From positions 1 to 64,000 of the forward strand of contig BJHS01000013.1 in assembly GCA_014193315.1 (NCBI GenBank): a stretch of 64,000 nucleotides of DNA. The letters run 5' to 3'. Positions 45,441 to 54,177 of this stretch are shown one piece after another. The stretch is from Verrucomicrobiota bacterium. GTDB taxonomy: Bacteria > Verrucomicrobiota > Verrucomicrobiia > Opitutales > UBA953. The translations under genes were made by a program, and so were the position numbers. Position 1 is the first letter of the stretch. Each line of letters opens with the position of its first letter. Under the pieces are notes generated by a model. It had not been told where the DNA came from, searched no databases, and saw nothing but the letters and a program-made list of their open reading frames with translations.

Positions 45441-47246
45441 TCAGCGCCGTTCCAGGCGTACCGGGCAGGTCAGGTAGACGCCCTTAGGGTCGTTCAGGGT
45501 GCGGATGGCGCGCAGCGTCTCGGCGTGGATGCGCAGGAACTGCAGCGCTGGGTCGTTCGGGGCGGTCTTAGTGAACAACGGATGCTCTTCATGTCCCTCG
45601 GAAAGCATTTGTTGCAGGAGCGATTCCCGACCCTCGTGTAGGGCGGGGACTTGCACCAGTTCGGCGTCCTTCAGTTCGGCGAGCGACTTAGCCAGGGCGA
45701 TGGCCTCCCGCAGGCCACCGAACTTATCCACCAAGTTACGCTCCCGGGCGTCGACGCCCAACCACACCCGGCCTTGGGCGAGTTCATGGGCGTCATCGCG
45801 CGACATCTTCCGTCCTTCCGCGACCACCTTGAGGAAGTCTTCGTAGACCTCGTCCACCATCGCCTGGATCAGGCCGAGTTCATCTCCGGTCGCGGCTCGG
45901 TGGCTCTGGCCGAGGTCGGCATAGCGATTCGTCTTCACCCCGTCGTGGGTCAGGTTGAACTTCTTGGCCAGTTGCTCGTAATTGAATTGCAGCCCGAAGA
46001 CGCCGATTGAGCCGGTGATGGTGGCTTGGTCGGCCATGATGACGTTTCCGCGCGCCGCGATGTAGTAGCCGCCGCTGGCGGCCACGTCGCCCATCGAGAC
46101 GACGACCGGTAGGCCTTTTTTGCGGAGCAGGGCGACTTCCCGGGCGATCAGGTCGCTGGCAAAGGCGGAGCCGCCGGGGCTGTTGACCCGCAGGACGATG
46201 GCCTTGACCCGGTTGTCGGCACGAAGTTGGCGGAGTTGGAAAGCCAGCCGGTCGCCCCCGATTTCGTCCGGAGCCCCCCAGCCGTCGACAATCTCGCCTT
46301 CCGCGTAGACCACGGCGACGCGCTGGGCGCCCCGGGGGAGCTGGACCTTGCCGGCGTATTGCGCCAGGGAAACTTGGCGAAAAGAGGTACCGGTCTCGTC
46401 GGCGGCCGCGCCGGCCTTGCGTAGTCGTTCGACGAGCTCATCGCGTTGCAACAGGCTGTCCACCAGTTTGAGCGTGAGGGCCTTCTTCGCGGGGAAGACG
46501 CCACTGGTGTCGGCGGCGCGGTTGAGCGCCGCGTTGGTGAGCTTGCGCGATTGCGCGATCTGCCCGACGATCCGGTCCCAGACGCCTTTGACGAGCAGCG
46601 TGGTCTGTTCGCGGGACGGTTCACTCATGTGGTCGCCGAGGAAGGGTTCCACGGCCGACTTGTATTTGCCGACCTTGGTGACTTGGACGCCGACCCCGAG
46701 CGTCTTCAGGGTTTCGCCGAAATACATGTGGGTCGAGGCCAGTCCCTTCAATTCGATCTCGCCCGCCGGGTGCATCGCGACGTGGTCCGCGACGCTGGCG
46801 AGGTAGTACTCCGACTGCGACCCATTCTCGAGCCAAGCCACGACGGGCTTGCTGGTCTCCTTGCGGTACTCGGCGATGGCCTTGCGGAGTTCGCCCAATT
46901 GGACGACCCCGGCCTCGATTTCGCCGGCGATGACGATACCGGCGATATTCCGGTCCTTGGCGGCGAGTTCGAGCGCGGCGAGGGCGCGGTACAGGTCGAC
47001 GGTGGGGCGCTTCTCCTCGCCGAACAAGGAGCCTAGGCCCGGGGTGCCGTGCTCCGGCGTGTCGTTCACCACCAGACCGTTGCCGATGAGCAGCAGGGTT
47101 CCCGGGCGGACGGCGACCGCGGTGGTTCCCGTGCCAGAGGCGCTCAATCCCGCCACGACGAGGACGAGCAGGAGGAAGCCGCAGAGCAGTCCGGCGAGAA
47201 AGGTCCCGAGGACCGAGGCGAGGAGAGTTTTCAGGAATTCTTTCAT
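45441..47246 (-). CDS. sppA: Signal peptide peptidase SppA (67K type)
   Basis: Inner-membrane serine/lysine-dyad protease that degrades cleaved signal peptides. The 601-residue double-domain form is present. An N-terminal anchor helix (LLCGFLLLVLVVAGLSA) precedes the first domain with the general base K196 (GKYKSAVEPF). The second domain holds the nucleophile S391 (MGDVAASGGYYIA) and the ATITGSIGVFG block. Lengths and spacing match E. coli SppA. It is divergent from the conserved unknown gene at 47365, with a 118-base gap between. Confidence 0.93.
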   Translation of the reverse strand: MKEFLKTLLASVLGTFLAGLLCGFLLLVLVVAGLSASGTGTTAVAVRPGTLLLIGNGLVVNDTPEHGTPGLGSLFGEEKRPTVDLYRALAALELAAKDRNIAGIVIAGEIEAGVVQLGELRKAIAEYRKETSKPVVAWLENGSQSEYYLASVADHVAMHPAGEIELKGLASTHMYFGETLKTLGVGVQVTKVGKYKSAVEPFLGDHMSEPSREQTTLLVKGVWDRIVGQIAQSRKLTNAALNRAADTSGVFPAKKALTLKLVDSLLQRDELVERLRKAGAAADETGTSFRQVSLAQYAGKVQLPRGAQRVAVVYAEGEIVDGWGAPDEIGGDRLAFQLRQLRADNRVKAIVLRVNSPGGSAFASDLIAREVALLRKKGLPVVVSMGDVAASGGYYIAARGNVIMADQATITGSIGVFGLQFNYEQLAKKFNLTHDGVKTNRYADLGQSHRAATGDELGLIQAMVDEVYEDFLKVVAEGRKMSRDDAHELAQGRVWLGVDARERNLVDKFGGLREAIALAKSLAELKDAELVQVPALHEGRESLLQQMLSEGHEEHPLFTKTAPNDPALQFLRIHAETLRAIRTLNDPKGVYLTCPVRLERR

Positions 47247-47364
47247 GGGTGCGAAAAAGTGCTATCGTCACTTTGCCCAGCTGACCAAACATCGCCACCT
47301 CAAAGACGTTTTTCGACGCTGGTTTCCGCTCGTTTCCCCGCGCAGGATTGGCTAGTTTTCGCTC

Positions 47365-48813
47365 ATGTACGAGCAGACACCGGATGTGGGCGCCGCCACC
47401 GAGCGGAAGGCGCTCGCCATCAACCTTGACCGCACCGCCTACGGTGCCTTCGCCGAGATTGGTGCCGGCCAAGAGGTCGTCCGACATTTCTTCAAGGCCG
47501 GGGGCGCTTCCGGCACCGTCGCTAAGAGCATGTCCGCCTACGACATGCGGGTCAGCGACGCGATCTACGGGCATCCCAAGCGGTACGTCTCCCGCGAACG
47601 GCTGGAGCAGATGTTGCAGCACGAGTACCAGTTGCTCGTCGACCGCCTGGCCGCGGAGCGCGGTGCCCAGACCCGTTTCTTCGCCTTCGCCGATACCGTC
47701 GCGACCACCCCGCATGACGGCAAGGGGCAGGGGCATTCCTGGATCGGCCTCCGGTTCCAAGAGGCCCCGTTGACCCCGCCCAGCGAGGTTCTTCTCCATT
47801 TGCGCCTGTGGGATAAGGATGCCGGTCGCCAGCAGGACGCCCTGGGTATCGTTGGGGTGAATCTGATCCATGCGGCGCTCAACGCGCGGACTGGGGTTGA
47901 TGCTTTCCTGACCGCCTTGGTCGATGGGGTCGGCGCCGGTCGCGTGGAAGTCGAGTTCGTCCATTTCAAGGGCCCTGCCTTCGGCGCCTTTGACAACCGC
48001 GCCGCCGCCTTGCGCCTCGTCCGCCTTGGCCTGACCGATGCCGTGCTGTTCGGGCCGGAAGGCGTCCCCGAGGTGCCGAGCGAGTACCTCTACAAGCGCA
48101 ACCTGCTCGTGGCGCGCGGCACTTTCCGCCCCGTCTCCTTGGTCAACGAGGACATGCTGGCTTGCGCGCTGCGCAACCTGCCGGAGGCGGGGCAGGACGT
48201 CCTCCCGCTTTTCGAGATGTGCATCGGCTCGGACCCGCATCCGGAGTCCGAGCTCATCGACCGAATCCGCCTCGTCGCGACCCTCCGTCGCCCGCTCTTG
48301 GTGACCCGCCATCGCGGTTGGTACCGTCTGCCGGCCTATTTCCGCATGCACACCGCGGGTCGCATCACCCTGGTGGCGGGGATGAATAACCTCGTGGATC
48401 TTTTCAACCCGGAGCACTACACCCAACTCGAGGGCGGTGTCCTCGAATCGTTTGGGCGGCTCTTTAAGGACGGCGTCCAAGTCATGGTCTACCCGATGCG
48501 GGGCGACCAGTTACGCCGTCTCGTGGCGGACCCCGTGGCCTGCAAGGTCTGTTTCCCGGAAAGCTATTCCATCACCGAGGACGCGGTCATCGCGGCGGCC
48601 GATATCCAGATGCGCCCCACGGTGGCGGGGCTCTTCCAGCACCTGCTTAACAACGGTTTCTTCGTGCCGATCGCGGGGGCCGACCCGGTGGCCATGGCTT
48701 GTCAGCCCCGTACCCTCGCCAATCGGATCCGCACGGGCGACGCCGGTTGGGAGAAGGAAGTGCCCGCCCCGGTTGCCGTCGCGATCAAGAGTCTCAAACT
48801 GTGGGCGGACTGA
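47365..48813 (+). CDS. Conserved protein of unknown function (nearly 500 residues)
   Basis: A 482-residue soluble protein. Its N-terminal blocks ALAINLDRTAYGAFAEIGAG, FFKAGGASGTVAKSMSAYDM and RYVSRERLEQMLQHEYQLLV belong to a family I recognise as widespread in diverse bacteria but with no function I can name; some database entries give it unrelated names. There are no transmembrane segments, signal peptide or clear enzyme motifs; the family pattern is a two-part alpha/beta protein with several conserved Asp and Arg residues (FAFADTVATT, LGIVGVNLI, FHRPL-type segments). It is followed after 7 bases by a small membrane protein gene. Functional assignment is not possible from sequence. Confidence 0.8.
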   Translation: MYEQTPDVGAATERKALAINLDRTAYGAFAEIGAGQEVVRHFFKAGGASGTVAKSMSAYDMRVSDAIYGHPKRYVSRERLEQMLQHEYQLLVDRLAAERGAQTRFFAFADTVATTPHDGKGQGHSWIGLRFQEAPLTPPSEVLLHLRLWDKDAGRQQDALGIVGVNLIHAALNARTGVDAFLTALVDGVGAGRVEVEFVHFKGPAFGAFDNRAAALRLVRLGLTDAVLFGPEGVPEVPSEYLYKRNLLVARGTFRPVSLVNEDMLACALRNLPEAGQDVLPLFEMCIGSDPHPESELIDRIRLVATLRRPLLVTRHRGWYRLPAYFRMHTAGRITLVAGMNNLVDLFNPEHYTQLEGGVLESFGRLFKDGVQVMVYPMRGDQLRRLVADPVACKVCFPESYSITEDAVIAAADIQMRPTVAGLFQHLLNNGFFVPIAGADPVAMACQPRTLANRIRTGDAGWEKEVPAPVAVAIKSLKLWAD

Positions 48814-48820
48814 ACCCGCC

Positions 48821-49426
48821 ATGCCCGCACCCCTGACTTCGCTCCCCCCGGAAGAGAACGCCGAACTCACGTTGTCCGTCGAGCGGGCGTTCCGGGAAGC
48901 TGCCGTACTGGAGCGGCTGGAGGCCATCTGGGCCGTCATCTTGGCCAAGTGCTTCCTCCTCCAATGGGCGATCGAAGCCTTTCAGATCCCGATCCGCGGG
49001 TTGGTCTACGTCTGGTTGCTGACCTTCGCCATGGCGACGATGGCTTCCGCCCTGTACCTGCGGGCGAACCGGATGAGCCTCCGGGTAGTGCCTTGGCAAT
49101 CGCGGGTGAGCTCGGCCTTGTTGGCCGGTTTGCTCCTGGGGCTGGGGAGCCTCGCCTATGCGCACGGCGCCCGGGGATGGTTGCCGGCCGGAGCGGCGGC
49201 CGGTCTGGCCTGCGGCCTGCTCGGTAATTGGGCGCTGGTCCGCGGCGTGCTTTCGGGCGCGTCGGAACAGTACGTCGGGGCCGTGGCCTGGTGGGTGTTC
49301 GGCTGGCAAGCCGCCCAGGATCATGATGGCCGCGCCCTGCTGTGGGTCGGGCTAGGGTTTCTCGGGGCGCAGGCCTTGCCGGGGTTCGTCCGGTTGGCCC
49401 GGCGCCGCCGGGAACAGCGCGTCTGA
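48821..49426 (+). CDS. Small multi-pass membrane protein, function unknown
   Basis: A 201-residue protein beginning MPAPLTSLPPEENAELTL. The first 35 residues are soluble; four to six hydrophobic segments follow (IWAVILAKCFLLQWAI, LVYVWLLTFAMATMASAL, ALLAGLLLGLGSLAYA, AGLACGLLGNWALV, LLWVGLGFLGAQAL), ending in a basic tail RLARRRREQRV. Its ATG is 7 bases after the upstream stop, so it is very likely in an operon with the conserved unknown gene. Not recognised. Confidence 0.7.
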   Translation: MPAPLTSLPPEENAELTLSVERAFREAAVLERLEAIWAVILAKCFLLQWAIEAFQIPIRGLVYVWLLTFAMATMASALYLRANRMSLRVVPWQSRVSSALLAGLLLGLGSLAYAHGARGWLPAGAAAGLACGLLGNWALVRGVLSGASEQYVGAVAWWVFGWQAAQDHDGRALLWVGLGFLGAQALPGFVRLARRRREQRV

Positions 49427-50335
49427 TCAGGCGACGTCCACCACGGCCTTGCCGCCGGTGCTATTGATGAGGTGCGCCATGAAGCGCTTCATCGCCGGCG
49501 TCAAGACGCGGCCCTTGCGGTGCAGGATGGCGAGCGGGCGGGCTACGCGGCGATCGCGCAGGCGGAGCATGACGAGAGTGCCTTGTTCGACTTCTTGGCG
49601 GATGGTGCCCTCGGGTACCAAGGCCACCCCAGCGTCGACCTCGACCGCCCGTTTGAGCGTCTCGATGTTGTCGAACTCCATGGACGGCTCGAGCTCGATG
49701 CGTTGCTCGCGGAAGAATTGGTCGAGCGCCTTGCGCGTCGGGATATCCTGGTCGAAGCCGATGAACTTGCCGCCCTGCAGGTCGGCGAGGTCGATCTCCT
49801 TCTTGCCGGCGAGCTTGTGCTTGGGCGCGCAGATCGCGACCAGCTGGTCTTCCATCAACGGGGTGATCTCGATCTGCCGCATCTTCTGCGGGAAGGCGAC
49901 CAGCCCGAAGTCGACCGCGTTCGAGACGACGTCCTCGTAGACGAGGTTGGAGCGGCGGTATTCGACGCGCACGTTGACGTGCGGGAACTCCTGCATGAAT
50001 CGTTTCACGTGCGGGGGCAGCTCATGGAGGCCGATCGAGACGATCGTCGAGATATGCACGGTGCCGCTGACGACCTTGCGCATCTCCTGCATCTCGCTGG
50101 AGACCTGCTCGTAGCGGTTGAGAATGTCCTTCGCCGCCTCGTAGAGGCTGCGGCCCTCGCGGGTGAGGCGGAACTGCTTCTGGCTCCGGTCGACGATCAA
50201 CACGTTGAAGTGCTTCTCCATCGAGCGCAGTTGCTGACTGACGGCGGACTGCGTGATGGCGTTGAGTTTGGCGGCCTTGGAGAAACTCTCGTTGTCGACC
50301 AGGTCGCGGAAGATCTTCAGGTTCTCGATGTGCAT
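49427..50335 (-). CDS. LysR-type transcriptional regulator
   Basis: A 302-residue LTTR. The winged HTH occupies residues 1-60 (FRDLVDNESFSKAAKLNAIT, QSAVSQQLRSMEKHFNVLIV), and the effector-binding domain follows from about 90 (VHISTIVSIGLHELPPHVKR, VNVRVEYRRSNLVYEDVVSN). It belongs to the CysB/CbbR-like group by general pattern; the effector is unknown. It ends abutting the membrane-protein gene and is divergent from yggS. A perfect dyad (50347-50364) sits just 12 bases upstream of the start codon, the usual position for autoregulation. Confidence 0.9.
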   Translation of the reverse strand: MHIENLKIFRDLVDNESFSKAAKLNAITQSAVSQQLRSMEKHFNVLIVDRSQKQFRLTREGRSLYEAAKDILNRYEQVSSEMQEMRKVVSGTVHISTIVSIGLHELPPHVKRFMQEFPHVNVRVEYRRSNLVYEDVVSNAVDFGLVAFPQKMRQIEITPLMEDQLVAICAPKHKLAGKKEIDLADLQGGKFIGFDQDIPTRKALDQFFREQRIELEPSMEFDNIETLKRAVEVDAGVALVPEGTIRQEVEQGTLVMLRLRDRRVARPLAILHRKGRVLTPAMKRFMAHLINSTGGKAVVDVA

Positions 50336-50346
50336 AAAGGGAAAGG

Positions 50347-50364
50347 TTAGATTACTAAATCTAA
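50347..50364. promoter_or_regulatory. LysR-type operator dyad
   Basis: TTAGATT-ACTA-AATCTAA is an exact 7-bp inverted repeat with a 4-base spacer in the lysR-yggS divergent region, AT-rich in a GC-rich context. It resembles LysR T-N11-A boxes and lies next to the regulator gene. Confidence 0.55.
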
Positions 50365-50392
50365 TGGGGAAAGCCTTGGTGTGTAGTTTTTC

Positions 50393-50401
50393 TTATCCAC
50401 A
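50393..50401 (+). promoter_or_regulatory. Consensus DnaA box
   Basis: TTATCCACA is an exact match to the high-affinity DnaA box. It lies in the 138-base lysR-yggS intergenic region. I see no cluster of other boxes, so a regulatory or titration site is more likely than an origin. Confidence 0.5.
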
Positions 50402-50473
50402 GGGCTAGAAACTGCTAAAAATGCCATTTTGGAGGCGTTGACTCGGCGGCGAAACTGCTCCACTAGTGTTCAA

Positions 50474-51172
50474 ATGGTCACCTATGACCAGTTTGTCGGG
50501 CAATGTGAGGCCGTTTTGGGCCGGATTCGACGGGCCTGCGAGGCTTGCGGCCGGGCTCCGGGGTCCGTCCGCCTGTTGCCCGTGACCAAGACCCACCCCG
50601 TCGCCGCCGCCGAGTACGCCCATCGCTTCGGGCTGGCCGCGGTCGGGGAGAATCGAGTGCAGGAAGCCCTCCAGAAGCGTCCCCTAGCCCCGGAGGGGCT
50701 CCGTTGGGAGCTGATCGGCCATCTCCAGTCGAACAAGGCCAAACAGGCCCTGCAGGCCTTCGACGTCATCCAGTCGGTGGACTCCGCCGAACTGGCCACC
50801 CGCCTTGGCCGGATCGCCGGCGAGTTGGGTCTCGTCCGGGAGGCGCTCATCCAGGTCAACTCCGGGGACGACCCCGCCAAGTTCGGCTGCGACCTCGCCG
50901 CCGCCCCGGCCGTCCTTGAGGCGGCCCTGGCTCACCCTGCGCTGAAGGTCGCCGGACTGATGGCCATCGCCCCGCTTTCCGACGACCCTGCCGTGGCGAC
51001 GCGAACCTTCGAGGCGTTGCGGCGTTGCCGCGACGAACTGGAGGCCCGCTTCGCGGTCCGCCTGCCGGAGCTCTCGATGGGCATGAGCGGCGACCTGGAG
51101 CTGGCGGTGGCCGCCGGCTCGACCTGTGTCCGGGTGGGTTCCGCGCTTTACGGGGAGCGCCCACCCACATGA
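50474..51172 (+). CDS. PLP homeostasis protein (YggS/PLPBP family)
   Basis: Pyridoxal-phosphate-binding protein that keeps vitamin B6 and amino acid pools balanced. The 232-residue product begins MVTYDQFVGQCEAVL. The PLP lysine is K39 in LLPVTKTHP, and the block FGLAAVGENRVQEAL, the GHLQSNKAKQAL segment, SVDSAELATRL and the closing LSMGMSGDLELAVAAGSTCV are canonical. The upstream in-frame ATG at 50429 would add 15 poor residues, so I start at 50474. Its stop overlaps the recN start (ATGA). Confidence 0.93.
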   Translation: MVTYDQFVGQCEAVLGRIRRACEACGRAPGSVRLLPVTKTHPVAAAEYAHRFGLAAVGENRVQEALQKRPLAPEGLRWELIGHLQSNKAKQALQAFDVIQSVDSAELATRLGRIAGELGLVREALIQVNSGDDPAKFGCDLAAAPAVLEAALAHPALKVAGLMAIAPLSDDPAVATRTFEALRRCRDELEARFAVRLPELSMGMSGDLELAVAAGSTCVRVGSALYGERPPT

Positions 51173-52830
51173 TCCGCCGCCTCGTCATTCGCGACCTCGC
51201 CTTGATGGACCGAGCCGAACTGGAGGTCGGCCCGGGGTTCACCGTGGTCACCGGGGAGACGGGAGCCGGCAAGTCCGTCCTGCTCGGGGCGCTGTCGTTG
51301 CTCGCCGGGAACCGCGCGGCGAAGACGATTGTCCGCAAGGGCGCCGAGGAATGCTCGGTCGAGGCCGAGCTGGAGATCGCCGGTGACCCGCGCTTCGCCG
51401 AAGTCCTGCGGTCGCTCGACCTCCCGGCCTGCGATGATGGGCTGCTCATCCTGAAGCGCTCAGTCCATGGGACCAAGGCGGGACGTATTTCCGTCAACGG
51501 TGGTGCCGCGACCCTCACGCAGCTCCAGCAACTCGGCGAACTGTGGATCGATTTCCATGGGCCAGGGGAGCCCCAGAAGCTGATGCGCGCCGAGACGCAG
51601 CAGGAGATGCTCGACCTGCATGCGGGCCTCGCCTCGCCGCTGGCCGCCTACCGCGCGGGCTGGCGTCAGCGGCATGAGCTGATCCGCGGAGCCGAGGAGG
51701 CCGCCACGGCCGAACGACTCTCCGAGGATGAGGAGGCTTTCCTCCGCTCCCAACTCGAGAAATTGGATGGCCTCGACCTCTCCGAGGAGGCCATCGCCAA
51801 ACTCGAACGTGACCACGCTCGCGCCTCCCGCGCGCAGGAGCTCGCCGCGTTGCTCGGCCAGCTTGAGGCAGGTCTCGGGTCCGACGGGCTCGGCGAGGTT
51901 TTTCCTAAACTGCTTAAAGCCGGCGATGACGTCGCCCGTATCGACGCCGAGGCCGCGGCCTTGCGCGACCGCTTGAATTCGCTCGCGGCCGAAGCCGAGG
52001 ATCTGCGTGGTGATTTCGCCCGGTTGGGCCGCGGCCTCTCCGCCGAGGAAGAGGCGACCGCGGGACTCGATGCCCAGATGAACCGCTGGCTCGAGTTCCG
52101 TCGCAAATACGGCCCAGGTGTGGAAGCGGTGCGCGAGAAGCGCGAGGCGCTCCGCCGCCGACTAGCCGCGCAGGGCGATGTCGAGGCCCGCGTGGCCAAG
52201 CTCAAGGCCGAGGCGGCCAAGGTGGAGCAGGAGCTCCGCAAGCATGCCGAGGTGCTTCGCACCGCCCGCCTCAAGGCCGCCGAGAAACTTGCCGCCGCCG
52301 CCCGGAAGATGCTGGGCGCGCTCGGTTTCAAGAAGGCCGACCTGCGCATCGCGGTCACCGCGGCCGACCTTGGGCCCCAGGGCGCCGACGCCGTGCGTTT
52401 CCTGTTTTGCCCGAACGCCGGCCAAGACCTTCTGCCGCTCGACCAAATCGCTTCCAGCGGCGAAGCCGCCCGCGTGATGCTGGCCTTGAAGACCGTGCTC
52501 GCCGCGGTCGACCGTACCCCGGTCCTCGTCTTCGACGAGGTCGACGCCAATGTCGGGGGGGAAATCGGCGCCCAGGTCGGTCGCGAGTTGGCCGCGTTGG
52601 GGGCCGGCCACCAAGTCTTCTGCGTGACGCACCTCCCGCAGGTCGCCGCGCTCGGGCACGCCCATCTGGTCGTCACCAAGAGCCAGGACGACCGGTCGAC
52701 GACGGTCGCGATCGCCCCGGTCCACGCCAAGCGCAAGGAACGCGAGTCCGAGTTGGCCCGTATGCTGGGCGACCGGAACAGCAAGGTGGCCTTGTCCCAC
52801 GCCCGCGAGCTTCTCGCCGGGGCGAAGTAG
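51169..52830 (+). CDS. recN: DNA repair protein RecN
   Basis: SMC-like ATPase of double-strand break repair. ATG 51169 gives 553 residues: Walker A GETGAGKS (29-36), two coiled-coil stretches rich in Glu/Ala/Arg (about 150-215 and 290-370), and a C-terminal head with a signature-like segment (LDQIASSGEAARVMLALKTV) and Walker B VLVFDEVDANVGG. Overlap of 4 bases with yggS indicates translational coupling. Confidence 0.95.
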   Translation: MIRRLVIRDLALMDRAELEVGPGFTVVTGETGAGKSVLLGALSLLAGNRAAKTIVRKGAEECSVEAELEIAGDPRFAEVLRSLDLPACDDGLLILKRSVHGTKAGRISVNGGAATLTQLQQLGELWIDFHGPGEPQKLMRAETQQEMLDLHAGLASPLAAYRAGWRQRHELIRGAEEAATAERLSEDEEAFLRSQLEKLDGLDLSEEAIAKLERDHARASRAQELAALLGQLEAGLGSDGLGEVFPKLLKAGDDVARIDAEAAALRDRLNSLAAEAEDLRGDFARLGRGLSAEEEATAGLDAQMNRWLEFRRKYGPGVEAVREKREALRRRLAAQGDVEARVAKLKAEAAKVEQELRKHAEVLRTARLKAAEKLAAAARKMLGALGFKKADLRIAVTAADLGPQGADAVRFLFCPNAGQDLLPLDQIASSGEAARVMLALKTVLAAVDRTPVLVFDEVDANVGGEIGAQVGRELAALGAGHQVFCVTHLPQVAALGHAHLVVTKSQDDRSTTVAIAPVHAKRKERESELARMLGDRNSKVALSHARELLAGAK

Positions 52831-52831
52831 G

Positions 52832-53650
52832 TCAGGCCTTCTTGACGAACCGATTGAGCCGGAGGCGCTGGATCATGCGCAGGCCGATGGCGGCCGCCCA
52901 GGGCTTGGGAAGGCGGGCGGAGAAGCCCCCGAGGAGCTTGTTCTTCCATCCCGTGATCACTTGCGGTCGGGTGTGTGCCATCGCCCGGAGGGCTTCATCG
53001 ACGCAGGCCTCCGAGGTCTGGCCACTAAGGCCGGTCGAACCGGTGAACCCTGCGGCCTTGGAGAAATTGGTCGAGACGGGGCCGGGGCAGATCGCCACGC
53101 AGCGCACCCCGTGCGGTCGCGCCTCCGCGTCGAGCGCGATGCTCCAATGCAGAGCGAACGCTTTCGTGGCGGCGTACGTCGTCATGAGCGGCGTCGGTTG
53201 GTAGGCGGCGAGCGAGGCCACCGTGGCCACTTGTCCGCCGCGGGCCTTCAGGTCGGGCCAGAGCAGGCCGGTGAGATGGACGACGGCGCGCATGTTGACG
53301 TCCACCATCTTCAGGGTGTGCTCCAGTCCGGGGGCCGGAAACTCGCCATAGCCGCCGAATCCGCTATTATTAATCAGTAGCATCCTTCCTTCCCGCGGCA
53401 TTAGTTCCCGTAATCTTCCGACAACCTTCTCGATTTCATGAGGTTGCGAGAGGTCGCACGTAAGATGACTGAACTTCAGGGAATTCGCGACCCCCTCCGG
53501 CGCGGTGCGGGAAAGGTTGAAGACGGCCGCGGTGGTGGCAGACTGTTCTAGGCGCGAGAGGATTGCTCGTCCAATGCCTGAAGAAGCTCCGGTGATGATC
53601 ACACAAGAAAAACCCTTGAGAAAATCGTCGACGAAGTCGGAGCGGGCCAT
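52832..53650 (-). CDS. Short-chain dehydrogenase/reductase
   Basis: A 272-residue classical SDR. The cofactor motif TGASSGIGRA is near residue 20, NNSGFGG follows at the nucleotide site, and the catalytic Ser and Tyr/Lys are in VASLAAYQP and YAATKAF. The product and substrate are unknown. The start is the ATG at 53650; the frame stays open further upstream only because it runs antisense to hpf. It converges with recN, with stops two bases apart, and is divergent from hpf with 40 bases between. Confidence 0.88.
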   Translation of the reverse strand: MARSDFVDDFLKGFSCVIITGASSGIGRAILSRLEQSATTAAVFNLSRTAPEGVANSLKFSHLTCDLSQPHEIEKVVGRLRELMPREGRMLLINNSGFGGYGEFPAPGLEHTLKMVDVNMRAVVHLTGLLWPDLKARGGQVATVASLAAYQPTPLMTTYAATKAFALHWSIALDAEARPHGVRCVAICPGPVSTNFSKAAGFTGSTGLSGQTSEACVDEALRAMAHTRPQVITGWKNKLLGGFSARLPKPWAAAIGLRMIQRLRLNRFVKKA

Positions 53651-53690
53651 GGATGCAGGTTCGTTCGTCAGCCCTAATAACACAACCCCA

Positions 53691-54050
53691 ATGAGCAATG
53701 CTCCCATCGTCGTGTCCGGTGTCCATATGGACCTGACCGACGCCCTGAAGGAAACGGTGTGCGCCAAGGTCGAAAAGCTGCTGCGCCACAACCCGCGGAT
53801 CATCCGCGTGCACGTCGAGCTCGTCCACGCCCGTTCGCGCGACCACAGTCGCGAGTTCGCGGCCCAAATCCGGCTGGAGGTGCCGGGTCCGGATATCGTG
53901 GTCCGGGAAGAATCGGAGGACTTGTACAAGTCCCTCGACCTCTTGGTCGACAAGGTCGACCGCCAACTCCGCCGGCGCCACCGGCTGGAGAAGGAGAAGC
54001 GGAACCACCCGCACCCGACCGACCTCGGGGATCTCGGCAAGGCCGCGTAA
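53691..54050 (+). CDS. hpf: Ribosome hibernation promoting factor (short HPF/RaiA)
   Basis: Binds the 30S decoding region in stationary phase and inactivates ribosomes. The 119-residue single-domain protein (SNAPIVVSGVHMDLTDALKE, HVELVHARSRDHSREFAAQI, ESEDLYKSLDLLVDKVDRQL) matches short HPF/YfiA; no C-terminal dimerisation domain of the long form. The tail RRRHRLEKEKRNHPHPTDL is basic. A strong terminator follows, so it is monocistronic. Confidence 0.9.
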   Translation: MSNAPIVVSGVHMDLTDALKETVCAKVEKLLRHNPRIIRVHVELVHARSRDHSREFAAQIRLEVPGPDIVVREESEDLYKSLDLLVDKVDRQLRRRHRLEKEKRNHPHPTDLGDLGKAA

Positions 54051-54073
54051 GCCGCGCCTGAGCCCGTGCAACC

Positions 54074-54110
54074 GACCCCGGTGGCCTCGCGGCCCCGGGG
54101 TCTTTGCTTT
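54074..54110 (+). terminator. Intrinsic terminator after hpf
   Basis: GACCCCGG (54074-54081) pairs with CCGGGGTC (54095-54102) around an inner GGCC/GGCC stem with a bulged T, followed by TTTGCTTT. Confidence 0.85.
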
Positions 54111-54177
54111 GGGTGGTGCGGGTGTCGGGCTGCAAACGCCCTCGCCCTCGCCCCGTTCCTGGGTTTTATCTGCCGTC

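Noticed and set aside
50336-50473. A replication origin at the consensus DnaA box
   Set aside because: Only one box was found, with no cluster of repeats, no dnaA/dnaN gene and no long AT-rich unwinding region.
53651-54040. N-terminal extension of the SDR to 54040
   Set aside because: It is antisense to hpf and Ser/Arg-rich; the ATG at 53650 places the cofactor motif at the usual position.
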